Below are positions 46,667 to 56,242 of a stretch of 64,000 nucleotides of DNA, piece after piece (the stretch's first letter is position 1; every line of letters starts with the position of its first letter). This stretch comes from Candidatus Gastranaerophilales bacterium (GTDB lineage: Bacteria; Cyanobacteriota; Vampirovibrionia; Gastranaerophilales; Gastranaerophilaceae), in assembly GCA_944323735.1 (NCBI GenBank), contig CALUTO010000001.1, positions 122,822-186,821 of the forward strand. Reading direction: 5' to 3'. A program made the translations under genes and the position numbers. The notes under the pieces are model-generated. The model did not search any database. It had not been told where the DNA came from and was given only the letters and a program-made list of their open reading frames with translations.

Positions 46667-47674
46667 TTATAAAATTTTCTCTTTCACACTATTTTTTCCG
46701 AACATCTTCAGTGATGTAATCCTGTACATATTTTCATCAAATGTTTTGTCCGCCTCATCATAAAAAGCTCTTTTAAATTCAATCATCTGTACAAATGGAA
46801 GCACCGTCTTGAAAAACATAGAGGGGGGATAATATATCTCCATATTTTTCAATTGCATTATACCCAACAAATCATTAAAACCACTTCTTATTGCAATCAC
46901 CTTTTTGCATAAAGAACAAAAATATAACTGTTCAGCCATCGGCAAAAATATAGTTTTATATCTTTTAAATTTTTTCTTTTTTGAATTAAAAATTATACAG
47001 CACCCGTCCTTTTCATATTCTTCTGCCTTGCTTATCCAGAAATTATCATCCAGAAGTTTACAGTCAAAGGAATTTGACTCTTTTGAAATGAACACGGTAT
47101 TATTGATGTCTATTTGTAATTTTTTGATTTTCTCATTTACTGCTTCTGTTATTTCTTTTGGAAAAATAGGCTGTTCAATATTCAGAAAATCATTTATACC
47201 AAGCATATTCGCATACAGCTCCAAAAAATTTTTTGACCTGTATTTTGGTGCATCAAAAAACTTCCAGTGATTTACCTCAAAGTACTTTCCCTTTTCTATC
47301 TTAAAATTGGGATTTTGGAATATGTAGTCATAGACTTCTGAATTTATAAATAATACTTTATCTATCGAAGGAAACAATTCTGCCACAGCTTTCCGGTTCC
47401 GGTCATTCACCAGAACCAGAACCTTACCTCCGTATTGATTTTTAAATTCTTTCATTAGTGCACATGCAATACCAAAATCTCCCCATGGAAAAAACAACGA
47501 AAATATCCAATAATCAGAATATTTTTTCTGAATGTTTTCTATATCTTTTCTTGCAGCAATCCGCAATAATTGAGCCCTCAACGTACGACGTTTACTTGCA
47601 TTAAAAACGAATATAGTAACAAGTTGTCTCAAAATTTTATTTATTATTTTATTTTCCGCAAGCCGTTTATACAT
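46667..47674 (-). CDS. GT9/heptosyltransferase-like protein
   Basis: The 335-residue protein has a GT-B-like layout: IFSLFFPWGDFGIACALM near residue 60, VLVLVNDRNRKAVAEL, and in the second half CCIIFNSKKKKFKRYKTI and FCSLCKKVIAIRSGFNDLLG. The last segment matches the corresponding GT9-like segments at 45476 and 52323 (AxxxIxxRSGxxxxL). It is a weaker relative of those two. Donor and acceptor are unknown. The start (AGAGGT ribosome-binding site) overlaps the end of the epimerase-like gene by 8 bases. Confidence 0.55.
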   Translation of the reverse strand: MYKRLAENKIINKILRQLVTIFVFNASKRRTLRAQLLRIAARKDIENIQKKYSDYWIFSLFFPWGDFGIACALMKEFKNQYGGKVLVLVNDRNRKAVAELFPSIDKVLFINSEVYDYIFQNPNFKIEKGKYFEVNHWKFFDAPKYRSKNFLELYANMLGINDFLNIEQPIFPKEITEAVNEKIKKLQIDINNTVFISKESNSFDCKLLDDNFWISKAEEYEKDGCCIIFNSKKKKFKRYKTIFLPMAEQLYFCSLCKKVIAIRSGFNDLLGIMQLKNMEIYYPPSMFFKTVLPFVQMIEFKRAFYDEADKTFDENMYRITSLKMFGKNSVKEKIL

Positions 47675-48350
47675 TTATTACCTCTGTTTGTTTTTCTTGT
47701 TTTAAGTTTTTTAATTTACTCAATATCTGTTCATAGGAGTATGATTTATTGAACAGCGTTGCTGTTCCGAGGACAAATCCTTTCACGCCTTCCGGCTGCC
47801 ATCTTTGTATTCTCTCCAGCGTCACCGCACCGTCCATATATATCTCAAAATCATATTCAGACTTTAGTTTTAGCAGCTTTTGAATTTTCTTATCAACATA
47901 AGGCAGATATTTGCGTCCTGCATGCCCCGGGTTTACACCTAATACAAGCACCCTGTCCACGGTGTTCAACAGCTCTTCTATTGTTGCAATAGATGTTCCG
48001 GGGTTTATCGCAATACCGGCTATCAATCCCTGTTTGTGAATTTTCTCAATTGTTGTCGCAGGGTCAGGGTCAACCTCCGGATGAACGTAAATTATGTCTA
48101 TCCCGAGATTAAAAAGGATATCCAGATAGTTGTAAGGCTTTTGAACCATAAGATGAGCTTCAACCAGTTTTGTTGTATTTTTCTTTATATAAGCCATATC
48201 CTGATAGCCCATCCCGAAATTGTCCACAAAGCTGCCGTCCATAATATCAATATGGAATATATCTATCCCTGCCTCCTCGAGATTTTTCACCTCGTCTCTC
48301 AAACAGGCATAATCAGCACACATCATTGACGCAGAAAGTTCGATAGTCAT
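47667..48350 (-). CDS. Ribulose-phosphate 3-epimerase homologue
   Basis: This 227-residue TIM barrel has the RPE signatures: LSASMMCADYACLRDEV, DIFHIDIMDGSFVDNF with the His and Asp metal ligands, VEAHLMVQKP, VLGVNPGHAGRKYLPY and YMDGAVTLERI with the catalytic Asp. Instead of the usual SPSxxSADF and VDVMDGHFVPN it has changed residues near the substrate site, so it may act on another ketose phosphate. Its place among sugar-nucleotide genes argues for a role in making a surface-sugar precursor, not central metabolism. ATGA overlap with the ManA-like gene. Confidence 0.8.
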   Translation of the reverse strand: MTIELSASMMCADYACLRDEVKNLEEAGIDIFHIDIMDGSFVDNFGMGYQDMAYIKKNTTKLVEAHLMVQKPYNYLDILFNLGIDIIYVHPEVDPDPATTIEKIHKQGLIAGIAINPGTSIATIEELLNTVDRVLVLGVNPGHAGRKYLPYVDKKIQKLLKLKSEYDFEIYMDGAVTLERIQRWQPEGVKGFVLGTATLFNKSYSYEQILSKLKNLKQEKQTEVINV

Positions 48351-49246
48351 TTCACACCTCCAGTCAAAGGTCTTGACACAATAAAATCACATTTTTCAAG
48401 CTGCACTTTTTCCTCCGGCTCCAGCACAATCGTAGACCCGCACTGCACAACAAAACCATCTATTTGCGACTTACCGTTCAGCACAGTCAAACACTCAATC
48501 GTCTCAGACTCATTTTTATATTCGGAACAATTTTCAAAAAGCTGTGTTGAATAAAGCCGTTCTTTAATTTCTCCGTTATACTTTCTTGTTGTGGATTTTT
48601 TTGAAACATCAATCGATTTCAGTGCATTTTCAGTCTGCAATGGACGTTTTTGACCATTCTTATCTGTCCTGTCAAAGTCATAGACCCTGTATGTTGCATT
48701 ACAGTTTTCTTCTATCTCGAACACGAGGCTGCCCGCAGCCATAGCGTGCATTGTTCCGGCCTCGACATAGACATAATCCCCCTTTTCTACAGGAAGATAG
48801 TCTATAATACCCTCATATTCACCTGCGGCAGTTTTTTCTCTCAGCACTGCATTTGAAGAAGCCTTGCAGCCGTCATAAATTTTACCGCTCTCAGGCACCT
48901 CAAGGAAGTACCACGACTCGTTTTTCCCGAACTCAACACCCTCAAGCTCTTTTGCAGCCCTGTCATCCGGATGCACCTGCAGGCTCAAATCCTCTGTTGC
49001 ATCTACTATTGCAAGCAGAAACGGAAACTCCTTATACTCTGTGAGTCCGAATTTGTCTTTGTTTTCATCAAAATATTCTCTGAAAAGCCGCCCTTTGTAT
49101 TTTCCGTTCAATACAGCACTTTCGAATTCACCGTTTGATATCAACGAATACAAATGCCCGATTTTCAGGCTGTTTGTTCCGGAAAAAGGTGTCAGTCTAG
49201 ACCCGCCCCATATTGTTTCATGCACGATAGTTTTTATTAATAACAT
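48347..49246 (-). CDS. Class I mannose-6-phosphate isomerase-like protein
   Basis: This 299-residue cupin-type isomerase has the ManA metal-site pattern: LSLQVHPDD (Gln, His), FGKNESWYFLEV (Glu) and VEAGTMHAM (His). It is the short class I form, with length typical for that group. It would interconvert mannose-6-phosphate and fructose-6-phosphate, or a related pair. The neighbouring RPE-like enzyme and nucleotidyltransferase suggest supply of a surface-sugar precursor. AGGGGT precedes the start. Confidence 0.85.
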   Translation of the reverse strand: MLLIKTIVHETIWGGSRLTPFSGTNSLKIGHLYSLISNGEFESAVLNGKYKGRLFREYFDENKDKFGLTEYKEFPFLLAIVDATEDLSLQVHPDDRAAKELEGVEFGKNESWYFLEVPESGKIYDGCKASSNAVLREKTAAGEYEGIIDYLPVEKGDYVYVEAGTMHAMAAGSLVFEIEENCNATYRVYDFDRTDKNGQKRPLQTENALKSIDVSKKSTTRKYNGEIKERLYSTQLFENCSEYKNESETIECLTVLNGKSQIDGFVVQCGSTIVLEPEEKVQLEKCDFIVSRPLTGGVK

Positions 49247-49254
49247 TTTTACCC

Positions 49255-49641
49255 CTACATATTTTCATCAATTACCACTTCCAGATTTTCCAATCCCTGA
49301 TTGCGTTCAGGGTTCAGAGCATATGCGCATCTCAGCCCCGATGGTTTGTCATCATTAATCAAAATTCTCTCACCCATCGGCATTTCAAAAAGTATATTGT
49401 TATAGCGGATACCGTTTTGCTTCAGGAACTCTTCCGTCCTTTCTCTTGCCTCTTTTTCTCTGGCTGTCATAATCAAGATATAGTCCTCTGCCGGTATCGA
49501 TTGAAGAAACTCTTTTGCCCCGGGGAGAAATTTATCCTCGCCGGTTTTGTATCCGTTATGCACAACAAGCGTTCCGTCAAAATCCAGAATCCACGTATGT
49601 CCGAGCTGTGATATAGTTAATTTTTGCTTATCTTTAATCAT
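49255..49641 (-). CDS. Small HAD-type phosphatase
   Basis: I start at ATG 49641 (MIKDKQKL), 7 bases after AAGGAG; an upstream in-frame ATG at 49659 is less well placed. The 128-residue protein has motif I WILDFDGTLVVHNGY, motif II ILIMTAREKEARE and motif III/IV GERILINDDKPSGLRCAYA, so it is a minimal, cap-less HAD. Similar small HADs sit in capsule loci with sugar nucleotidyltransferases. The substrate is unknown. It follows the acyltransferase gene by 32 bases. Confidence 0.75.
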   Translation of the reverse strand: MIKDKQKLTISQLGHTWILDFDGTLVVHNGYKTGEDKFLPGAKEFLQSIPAEDYILIMTAREKEARERTEEFLKQNGIRYNNILFEMPMGERILINDDKPSGLRCAYALNPERNQGLENLEVVIDENM

Positions 49642-49673
49642 ATATAACTCCTTACGCATAGCTGTACAGAGGG

Positions 49674-50816
49674 CTAATTACCCCCACCGACAGGCTGTGT
49701 TGCAGTATTGTCAAACATTTCCGGCTTTTTGTCTTTGTCCGGAAACCATTTATTCTTCAAATACCTTGCCGCAGGCCGTTCGACAAGATGATATGTAACA
49801 ACGCCAAGCAGAATGGCAATTAATAATATGGCAATAATATTAAACAGAGGATGTAATATCACAAATTCTTTATTTTCAAGTAAAAATAATTTCGAAATTG
49901 TAAAAATAGCAAACGAATGCATAATATATATAGAATATGAATATTTTCCCAAACCTGTAAATAAAGCATTGTTCAACAATTTGGAAATATATCCACGCTT
50001 TAAAATAAAAAGCCATAATAACCCGACAAAAGCAATTATTATTACAAAATTACTGTAATACTTCAATTTATGAAAAGCCAGATTATTTATAACATAATAA
50101 AGAAACAAACACTCCAATACGGTATATAAAAAACTTTTCAAATTAGACGCTTTATATGTTTTTATTGTCTGTAAAAACATATAAAGCAAATAACCTGTTC
50201 CTATTCCGGCAATACCACGCATTATCCCAACATTAAATATATTATAGTAAGTTTCTGTATTGCCATAAATATTTCCGCCGTTTGCGTGTATTATAAATGA
50301 GTAACAAAAAATCACCGCAGTTGATATCAGCAAATTAAAATATTTTCTCGGAAAAGCTCTAAAACAGTAGAATATCAACAAAGAAACCCAGAATAACACA
50401 GAAACGAACCAAGTTACACCGGTCTTATTAAGTGTGAAAATATTCGTTAATAAAAGAGCTATCATCATCTCGTCATAAAGCCTGTATCCAGGTAAATGAT
50501 ACACAAAATACCACATTGCACCATAAACCACTGCAAAAAATAGAACTAAAGGATAAAGTCTTAAAACACGTTTTTTCAAAAAATCCATAACACTAACAGA
50601 TGGATTATAAGTATAAAACATAAAAAAACCTGCCATAATAAAAAACATATCAACAGCGAGATGTCCGTTAGAAGTCATAATAAAAAAATGTTTGATTAGA
50701 GAACAGTTTTGTTTAAATTCAGGAAAACCCATTATTGCAATATGAAATAGAACTATTGCAATCGTAAAAACAAACCTCAAAAAATCTATATTTTTAAATC
50801 TTTCTCTTTTTTCCAT
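49674..50816 (-). CDS. Acyltransferase-3 family membrane O-acyltransferase
   Basis: This 380-residue protein with about ten membrane helices belongs to the acyltransferase-3 (OafA/OatA-like) family: FKNIDFLRFVFTIAIVLFHI at the start with the family His, GHLAVDMFFIMAGFFMFY, and a late GLGKYSYSIYIMHSFAIF. Members add acetyl or other acyl groups to surface polysaccharides from the inner membrane. It lies in the polysaccharide operon, 4 bases after the fused transferase/kinase gene. The acceptor is unknown. Confidence 0.88.
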   Translation of the reverse strand: MEKRERFKNIDFLRFVFTIAIVLFHIAIMGFPEFKQNCSLIKHFFIMTSNGHLAVDMFFIMAGFFMFYTYNPSVSVMDFLKKRVLRLYPLVLFFAVVYGAMWYFVYHLPGYRLYDEMMIALLLTNIFTLNKTGVTWFVSVLFWVSLLIFYCFRAFPRKYFNLLISTAVIFCYSFIIHANGGNIYGNTETYYNIFNVGIMRGIAGIGTGYLLYMFLQTIKTYKASNLKSFLYTVLECLFLYYVINNLAFHKLKYYSNFVIIIAFVGLLWLFILKRGYISKLLNNALFTGLGKYSYSIYIMHSFAIFTISKLFLLENKEFVILHPLFNIIAILLIAILLGVVTYHLVERPAARYLKNKWFPDKDKKPEMFDNTATQPVGGGN

Positions 50817-50820
50817 TCTC

Positions 50821-52326
50821 TCACGCCCCTAAATGCTCGTTCACCAGATACGTACCGTTGTAAAACGCCAGACACATTGAGTCATAGTCCTCCCAGCAGT
50901 GGCTTGCAAGAGAGAGCCATATTATCGAATGTATAAATTTGATTTCTTCAATATTACAGTTGTCGGCCGACGAAAGAAGTTTTTCCGTCAAAAACTCCCA
51001 GCCGCCGCTGTTTATCTTATATTCAACAGAATCATCATTTATTGACAGCCTGAAATCTTTGATATTAAACCGGTCAAAATTGCCGCTCATTGAATAATAG
51101 AGTTTTGCCCAGTCATATCTGATATCACCGGTCACATTCTGTGAACCGAAATACCCTCTGGCATCAATAAAATAGACGTTTTTGTCGCTATCAATCATTG
51201 TATTTGTAAGCGTACAGTCGCCATGTATAGGACAGAACACGGTTTTGTACAATTTTTGCTCCACAGCCCTTTCAAATTCTTTTTTGAAAAACAGAATGTT
51301 TTTGCACACTTTTCCGTTAATTTTGATATATTCACTGCCGGCAAACGGAATTGCGGATTTTATGCTTTCTACCCTGTCCACTGTTTTTGTGTAATATTCT
51401 GTTTTTAAATCCTGCACAGTGGAGGGCACTGTTTCATAGCTGTGCATAAGTTTTACGGACTCAATCAAATTCGAAAAAACTTTTTCTTTCTCTTCGCCTG
51501 TAAGTTTTGCCTGAAAAATATTAACACCGTCTATTTTTTGCATAGTGAGCGGATTGTAGCAATAAATGCGGGGCATTGCGCTAAATCCGTACTCATTCAT
51601 TTTTTTATACCAGACTATCTCCCTATCTATCAGTTTTTTGCCTTCTTCTGTCAGACCGGTTTTTATTACCGTATCTCCGGTAAATTCCATTTTGTTATAC
51701 GGACGGCAGCGGTTTTCTGTGTCTTTAAATTTTGCTAGTGACTCAAGCGTGCCCACCTCCGGACAGTTTTTCATATCCATTGGTTTCAGGGTAAGACCGC
51801 TGTTCTTTAGCCACATTGTAAAAGAACCGCTTTCCGGAATATCAGAGAATCCATTTTTGTTTTCAAACAGAAAACATCCGGCAACACCGTACCTGTCAGA
51901 GGAAATTTTGTCCAGTTTGCCGTTGATAAACGACCATGAACACATAGAGCCGTCCAGTATTCCGACATAATTGCCGGCTGGCAGAAGCTCCGGTTTAAAA
52001 TCATCACTCAAAATCAAATCAGACCATATCAAAAGAAATTTTTCATCCTCACCGATAAAAGTCAGTGCATCTTTTATACCGCAGATATTCCCCGTGCCCG
52101 AGGCTTTAATTAATTTATAGTTCACATCTTTTGCAAAAGTTTTTAAATACCGTTCAAGCACATCATACTTGTAATCTCCGATGATAACGAACTGTGCGTC
52201 CTTATATTTGTTAAAAAGATGGAAAATCATCGGCCTGTTGTTCACAGGAACCAGACACTTCGGACGATTGTAAGTCAAATATTCCAGCCGGGTGCCCTTT
52301 CCCCCTGCCTGCACAATTATCTTCAT
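50821..52326 (-). CDS. Fused sugar nucleotidyltransferase and APH-type kinase
   Basis: I use ATG 52326 (MKIIVQAGGKGTRLEY), placed 8 bases after GGAG and overlapping the upstream stop as ATGA. Residues 1-225 are a GT-A nucleotidyltransferase (GGKGTRLEYLTYNRPKCL; LLIWSDLILSD). Residues 240-501 form an aminoglycoside/choline-kinase-like (APH) domain with Brenner motif CPIHGDCTLTNTMID and YFIDARGYFG. The combination is reminiscent of LicC-LicA (choline-phosphate activation) in one polypeptide, so it may phosphorylate and then activate a small alcohol or sugar. The first-half specificity (CTP, GTP or UTP) cannot be read. Length 501. Confidence 0.8.
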   Translation of the reverse strand: MKIIVQAGGKGTRLEYLTYNRPKCLVPVNNRPMIFHLFNKYKDAQFVIIGDYKYDVLERYLKTFAKDVNYKLIKASGTGNICGIKDALTFIGEDEKFLLIWSDLILSDDFKPELLPAGNYVGILDGSMCSWSFINGKLDKISSDRYGVAGCFLFENKNGFSDIPESGSFTMWLKNSGLTLKPMDMKNCPEVGTLESLAKFKDTENRCRPYNKMEFTGDTVIKTGLTEEGKKLIDREIVWYKKMNEYGFSAMPRIYCYNPLTMQKIDGVNIFQAKLTGEEKEKVFSNLIESVKLMHSYETVPSTVQDLKTEYYTKTVDRVESIKSAIPFAGSEYIKINGKVCKNILFFKKEFERAVEQKLYKTVFCPIHGDCTLTNTMIDSDKNVYFIDARGYFGSQNVTGDIRYDWAKLYYSMSGNFDRFNIKDFRLSINDDSVEYKINSGGWEFLTEKLLSSADNCNIEEIKFIHSIIWLSLASHCWEDYDSMCLAFYNGTYLVNEHLGA

Positions 52327-53555
52327 ACCGGACACTCCTCTCTTGAACACAAATTTTCACTTTTAAAAAAGCTGTCAAAATTTTTCAAAATTTCGGAAAT
52401 AAGCATCTCTTCACTCTCAAAATCCGCAGAATTTATTTCTTTAACGAGCTCCTGCTTAACAAAAGGGAGTTTTTTCATCGTAAAACCGCCGATTTCTTTT
52501 TCTATGGAAAAAGCATATAATGCTCTATTTCTAAATCTCGTATATATCGCAATATTAGGAATATTTGTTTGAAGCAAAAATTCAGAAAGTCCGCTTCTAA
52601 GTGATATTACAGCTTTTGCCGAGTATGAAAGGGAAAGCAGTTCTCTGTAGTCTAAAGCAGTCGTTTTACACCCTGATATATTATAATTTTGAGTTGTTAA
52701 ATTCAGATAAATATCACAGCCACGTTTTTGCAGTTCAGCAGCAAGCTTTTCCCAGAATGAAACAGGCAGCTCTTCACAGGTCAGAGCCTCAGGTGCAAGT
52801 ATCACGAAATTTTTAAAATTAAGACCGGTTTTTGCCACCTTTGAATGCATAGTGTTTTGCACTGAAGCATCCGGCATTGTGTTTGCATCTGAAATATCGG
52901 ATTTTTGAAGATTAAGCGTTCTTAGAATACTCTCAAAATAATGTACTTCACCAATTTCTTTTGTTTTTATATCTTTCTCCACCTGTTCAAAATGTGTTCC
53001 CGAAAACAAAATGAAGAATCTGTGTCCGTTATAGAGCCATTCATTATTCAGGGTTTTTACTTTTAAATTTTTTATCAGTATGCATTTTGCCTGAGGATAA
53101 AACAATCTGACTATATCAACATGATAGTTCTGAGCAGCAACGAATAACGGTTGTGAGGATTTGTTTCTGCTTAAAAAAGCCTTTGCCAGATATGCAAAGA
53201 AAAGATAAATTTCCCCGCTGCTGCCATTGAGAATATACACATCATCATATTCAAAATTTAAAGTTTTTAAATATTTGTTATAAAAAACAGCGGGCTGATA
53301 GAATTTGTTAATCAAGCAGCCGAATATATAATACCTGTAAACATCATTTTCAAGTGTGCGCTCAATAACGGGTATATTAAATATTCTATAAGTTTTTCTT
53401 TCTTTAATTAGTGATTTCAGTCTTTTGGCTGAAAAGAGTCCGCCCAGAAAATGTTGTTCCCTGTACTCGTCATTATCTTCGGCAGTGTATAGCTCTATAC
53501 CCAGCAGACTCACTCTTCTTTTTATTCCAGCTTTTTTATTTTCAAATATTTTCAT
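52323..53555 (-). CDS. GT9-like glycosyltransferase, first gene of the minus arm
   Basis: This 410-residue protein shares with the 45476-46651 product the block NFVILAPEALTCEELPVSFW, a CDIYLN strand and SLSYSAKAVISLRSGLSEFL, so it is a GT9-like paralogue. The N-terminal half has VKRRVSLLGIELYTAED-like sequence and YDDVYILNGSSGEIYLFFAY. It is the first gene transcribed in the minus-strand arm and lies next to the inverted-repeat element at 53701. Function within surface-glycan assembly is inferred. Confidence 0.65.
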   Translation of the reverse strand: MKIFENKKAGIKRRVSLLGIELYTAEDNDEYREQHFLGGLFSAKRLKSLIKERKTYRIFNIPVIERTLENDVYRYYIFGCLINKFYQPAVFYNKYLKTLNFEYDDVYILNGSSGEIYLFFAYLAKAFLSRNKSSQPLFVAAQNYHVDIVRLFYPQAKCILIKNLKVKTLNNEWLYNGHRFFILFSGTHFEQVEKDIKTKEIGEVHYFESILRTLNLQKSDISDANTMPDASVQNTMHSKVAKTGLNFKNFVILAPEALTCEELPVSFWEKLAAELQKRGCDIYLNLTTQNYNISGCKTTALDYRELLSLSYSAKAVISLRSGLSEFLLQTNIPNIAIYTRFRNRALYAFSIEKEIGGFTMKKLPFVKQELVKEINSADFESEEMLISEILKNFDSFFKSENLCSREECPV

Positions 53556-53700
53556 CTGAAAACACCTTTATATTTAAAGCAAGACTGTTGAAAAAATCAA
53601 AAATTTTTTCAGCAATTTTTCAATTATTCTTTTTTGCAAAATTTCAGCAAAAAGAATTTGCCCATTTTTTTGAGAATATTTATTCATCAAAATCCACTAT

Positions 53701-53977
53701 TTATAACTTATCCAGCTACATTCATTTACATTTTGGAATAAATGTAAAAAGATTTGAAAATAATAAAATCCAAATGCGAATATTTATGCGCTTTTTCCGG
53801 GGTGGTAAATATTATAAAAAATACAAAATAACATTTCTTAAAGATAGCTTGCAAAGCTGTTATTTGTGTTATCATTTATACATACGACGCATGAATGCGC
53901 ATTTACATTTATTCCAAAATGTAAAGTTCAAATGTAATAACAAATTATTACGAAAAAAGCTGGATTAGTGTTTATAA
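53701..53977. repeat. Non-coding inverted-repeat element between the polysaccharide arms
   Basis: In the 536-base gap 53556-54091 two arms face each other. The 24 bases 53725-53748 are the exact reverse complement of 53902-53925, and each is itself a hairpin (9-base stem TTTACATTT/AAATGTAAA, 6-base loop). Outer arms 53701-53717 and 53958-53977 also match imperfectly (ATCCAGCT / AGCTGGAT plus TTATAA). The 150 bases between the inner arms code for nothing I recognise. It looks like a MITE-type remnant or a regulatory fold at the arm boundary. No target-site duplication is obvious. Confidence 0.7.
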
Positions 53978-54091
53978 AAAATGTAAGGTTAAAAGCGACT
54001 TTGCGACAGTTATTTGCAAAATAAAATGAATAATCAATCATTCTATGCTTCAGTAACCTAACACATACAGCTTTTAGGAGCAAAAACACGA

Positions 54092-56242
54092 ATGACGAAA
54101 TTTTCAATTATCATACCGGTATACAATGTAGAAAAATTTCTGCCGGAATGTCTGGACAGCGTTGCTTATCAGTCTCTGTCAGATATCGAAATTATTTGTA
54201 TTGATGATGGCTCAATTGATAGCTCTTCGAAAATTCTTGAACAGTATGCAAAAAATGACAAAAGAATCACTATATTAAAACAAAAAAATCAGGGGCAAGG
54301 CACTGCTCGCAACAACGGATTAGAAATTGCAAAAGGCGATTATGTTTTATTTGTTGACCCTGATGATTGGATAGAACCCGATACGCTCAAAATACTATAC
54401 AAAAAATTCTTAGAAACAAATGCAGAAGTCATACTGTTTGACTACAAAAAAATTAATGATTTATCAAAATCAGAGAAACTATACAAATTTAGCAAAGAAG
54501 TAAAAAAACAAAAATACAAAATTAATCTGGAAAAAACCCCTTATTTCAACTGGCGTTCTTTAAAAAACCACTCACTGAACAGCATGCGAATGATGTTGTG
54601 GGATAAAGCCTATTCTCTTAACTTCTTGAGAAAAAACAATATAAAATGCGCTCCGAATAAACACTCAGAAGACCATATTTTTTCAATAAAAACCCTTATT
54701 AGTGCAGAGAAAATTTATTATTTAAATATCCCGCTGTACAACTACAGACTGAGAGAAGGCTCTGCCGTGAACATAAAAACGGATGAAAATTTCTGCATAT
54801 TTGATAATATTCAATATATAGACGATTTTCTAAAATCAAAAAATCTCAAAACAGAACTGGATAAAGAGTTTAAAAGTTACAAAGTAAACTACCTGTGCTG
54901 GCATTTTGACAGGATAAATGACAGCAGCAGAACAAAATATCTTGAAATGTGCAGAAACATACTTTCCAAAGAGGATTATAAAAGACTCATAAGAAAAATA
55001 AAAAAAGGAAACAAATCTTTTGTTGAAAATATGTTTTCCATAAAAAACAGGATAGAAAATGCAAGAAAATATAAAATAATCACGTTTTTAGGCAGAGAAA
55101 TAAAATACCTGCCGGCAAAAGAAAAACCGGAGCCGCCTCCTGCAAGCATCAAACCGCTTGTATCAATAATTCTCACTGCGTATAATGCAGAAAGAACAAT
55201 CAGGCAATGTCTCGCTGCACTGATTGCACAGACTTATTCCAATATTGAAATAATCTGCGTAAACGACGGCTCCACAGACAAAACACCTGATATTATCAAT
55301 AATTTTGCGCAACAAGACAGCAGACTGAAGGTCTTTAACAACTCGAATCAGGGCACTGCAAAAAGCAGATATTTTGCACTGAACCAAGCTTCCGGAGAAT
55401 TTATAATGTTCTGCGATGCAGACGACAGGTATGAAAAAGATATGGTAGAAACTATGGTTTCTGCTGTTGTTGAAAATAATGTTGATATAGCTATGTGTGA
55501 CTGCAATATTATTGACCTGTCAAATGGGAAACTGCAAAACAGAGCCACCAATGAATATCACCATCTGCAACTTAAAGGTTATCAAAAAATTTCACCTGAA
55601 ACTATTAACAAAATAAATGTTGTTGTCTGGAACAAAATTTTCAGAAAATCACTGCTCAAGAAATATAATATAGAATATCCGGAGAAATATGAGCATGATG
55701 ACTGCATTTTTGTTTACAAATATCTTGCGTTTGCCAGAACCTTTTTCGGAATAAATAAAAAATTGTACAATTATGTTGTGGGCAATCCTGACTCGATGAT
55801 GGGAAAACTTTTTACCGGCAAAAACAGGGAAAGCAAGTACGATTTTATCCTCTGCCGGTACAATTTATATGACTTTCTTGAAACGCATGAAACACAGTTA
55901 AAAGGCACTTTAATCGAAATAAGCAGGTGTCAAATAAGAATATTCTATGCTATGCTGAATAAGTCAGATAAACAAAAAGCATTTTTACTCATAAAAGAAA
56001 TGATTGAAAAATATCCTATGCTGCTTGAAAATAAAGAATTTCAAAAAATAAGAAAAACTGTCACGCCGGAAGAATTTGAAAAAATATTTTTCAAACAAAA
56101 AGTTTCACCCGTGGAACAAATTTTTTCAATCAAAAACAACTTATACAAAACACACAAAGTCTTACGAATTCTGGGTATAAAAATAAATATTAAAAGAAAA
56201 CCGGAAAAAACAGCAGTAAAATCAGGAGAGAATAATGGCTAA
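54092..56242 (+). CDS. Two-domain GT2 glycosyltransferase
   Basis: The 716-residue protein carries two family 2 (GT-A) domains. Domain A (about 4-215) has [30 protein letters not shown] and a [13 protein letters not shown] site. After a Pro-rich linker ([13 protein letters not shown]) domain B (about 355-560) has [30 protein letters not shown] and [11 protein letters not shown]. Both keep their DXD residues, so both may be active and add two sugars in turn. It starts the plus arm and overlaps the UXS gene by 8 bases. Donors are not known, though the next genes make UDP-xylose-type sugars. Confidence 0.88.
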   Translation: MTKFSIIIPVYNVEKFLPECLDSVAYQSLSDIEIICIDDGSIDSSSKILEQYAKNDKRITILKQKNQGQGTARNNGLEIAKGDYVLFVDPDDWIEPDTLKILYKKFLETNAEVILFDYKKINDLSKSEKLYKFSKEVKKQKYKINLEKTPYFNWRSLKNHSLNSMRMMLWDKAYSLNFLRKNNIKCAPNKHSEDHIFSIKTLISAEKIYYLNIPLYNYRLREGSAVNIKTDENFCIFDNIQYIDDFLKSKNLKTELDKEFKSYKVNYLCWHFDRINDSSRTKYLEMCRNILSKEDYKRLIRKIKKGNKSFVENMFSIKNRIENARKYKIITFLGREIKYLPAKEKPEPPPASIKPLVSIILTAYNAERTIRQCLAALIAQTYSNIEIICVNDGSTDKTPDIINNFAQQDSRLKVFNNSNQGTAKSRYFALNQASGEFIMFCDADDRYEKDMVETMVSAVVENNVDIAMCDCNIIDLSNGKLQNRATNEYHHLQLKGYQKISPETINKINVVVWNKIFRKSLLKKYNIEYPEKYEHDDCIFVYKYLAFARTFFGINKKLYNYVVGNPDSMMGKLFTGKNRESKYDFILCRYNLYDFLETHETQLKGTLIEISRCQIRIFYAMLNKSDKQKAFLLIKEMIEKYPMLLENKEFQKIRKTVTPEEFEKIFFKQKVSPVEQIFSIKNNLYKTHKVLRILGIKINIKRKPEKTAVKSGENNG

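Noticed and set aside
50821..52326. APH domain as an aminoglycoside-resistance gene
   Set aside because: It is fused to a nucleotidyltransferase inside a polysaccharide operon. Small-molecule kinase function of the LicA type is more likely.
53411..53968. 185-residue plus-strand ORF across the inverted-repeat region
   Set aside because: Its composition is low-complexity Phe/Lys/Tyr, it crosses the repeat arms and runs antisense into the GT9-like gene; no ribosome-binding site or domain is seen.
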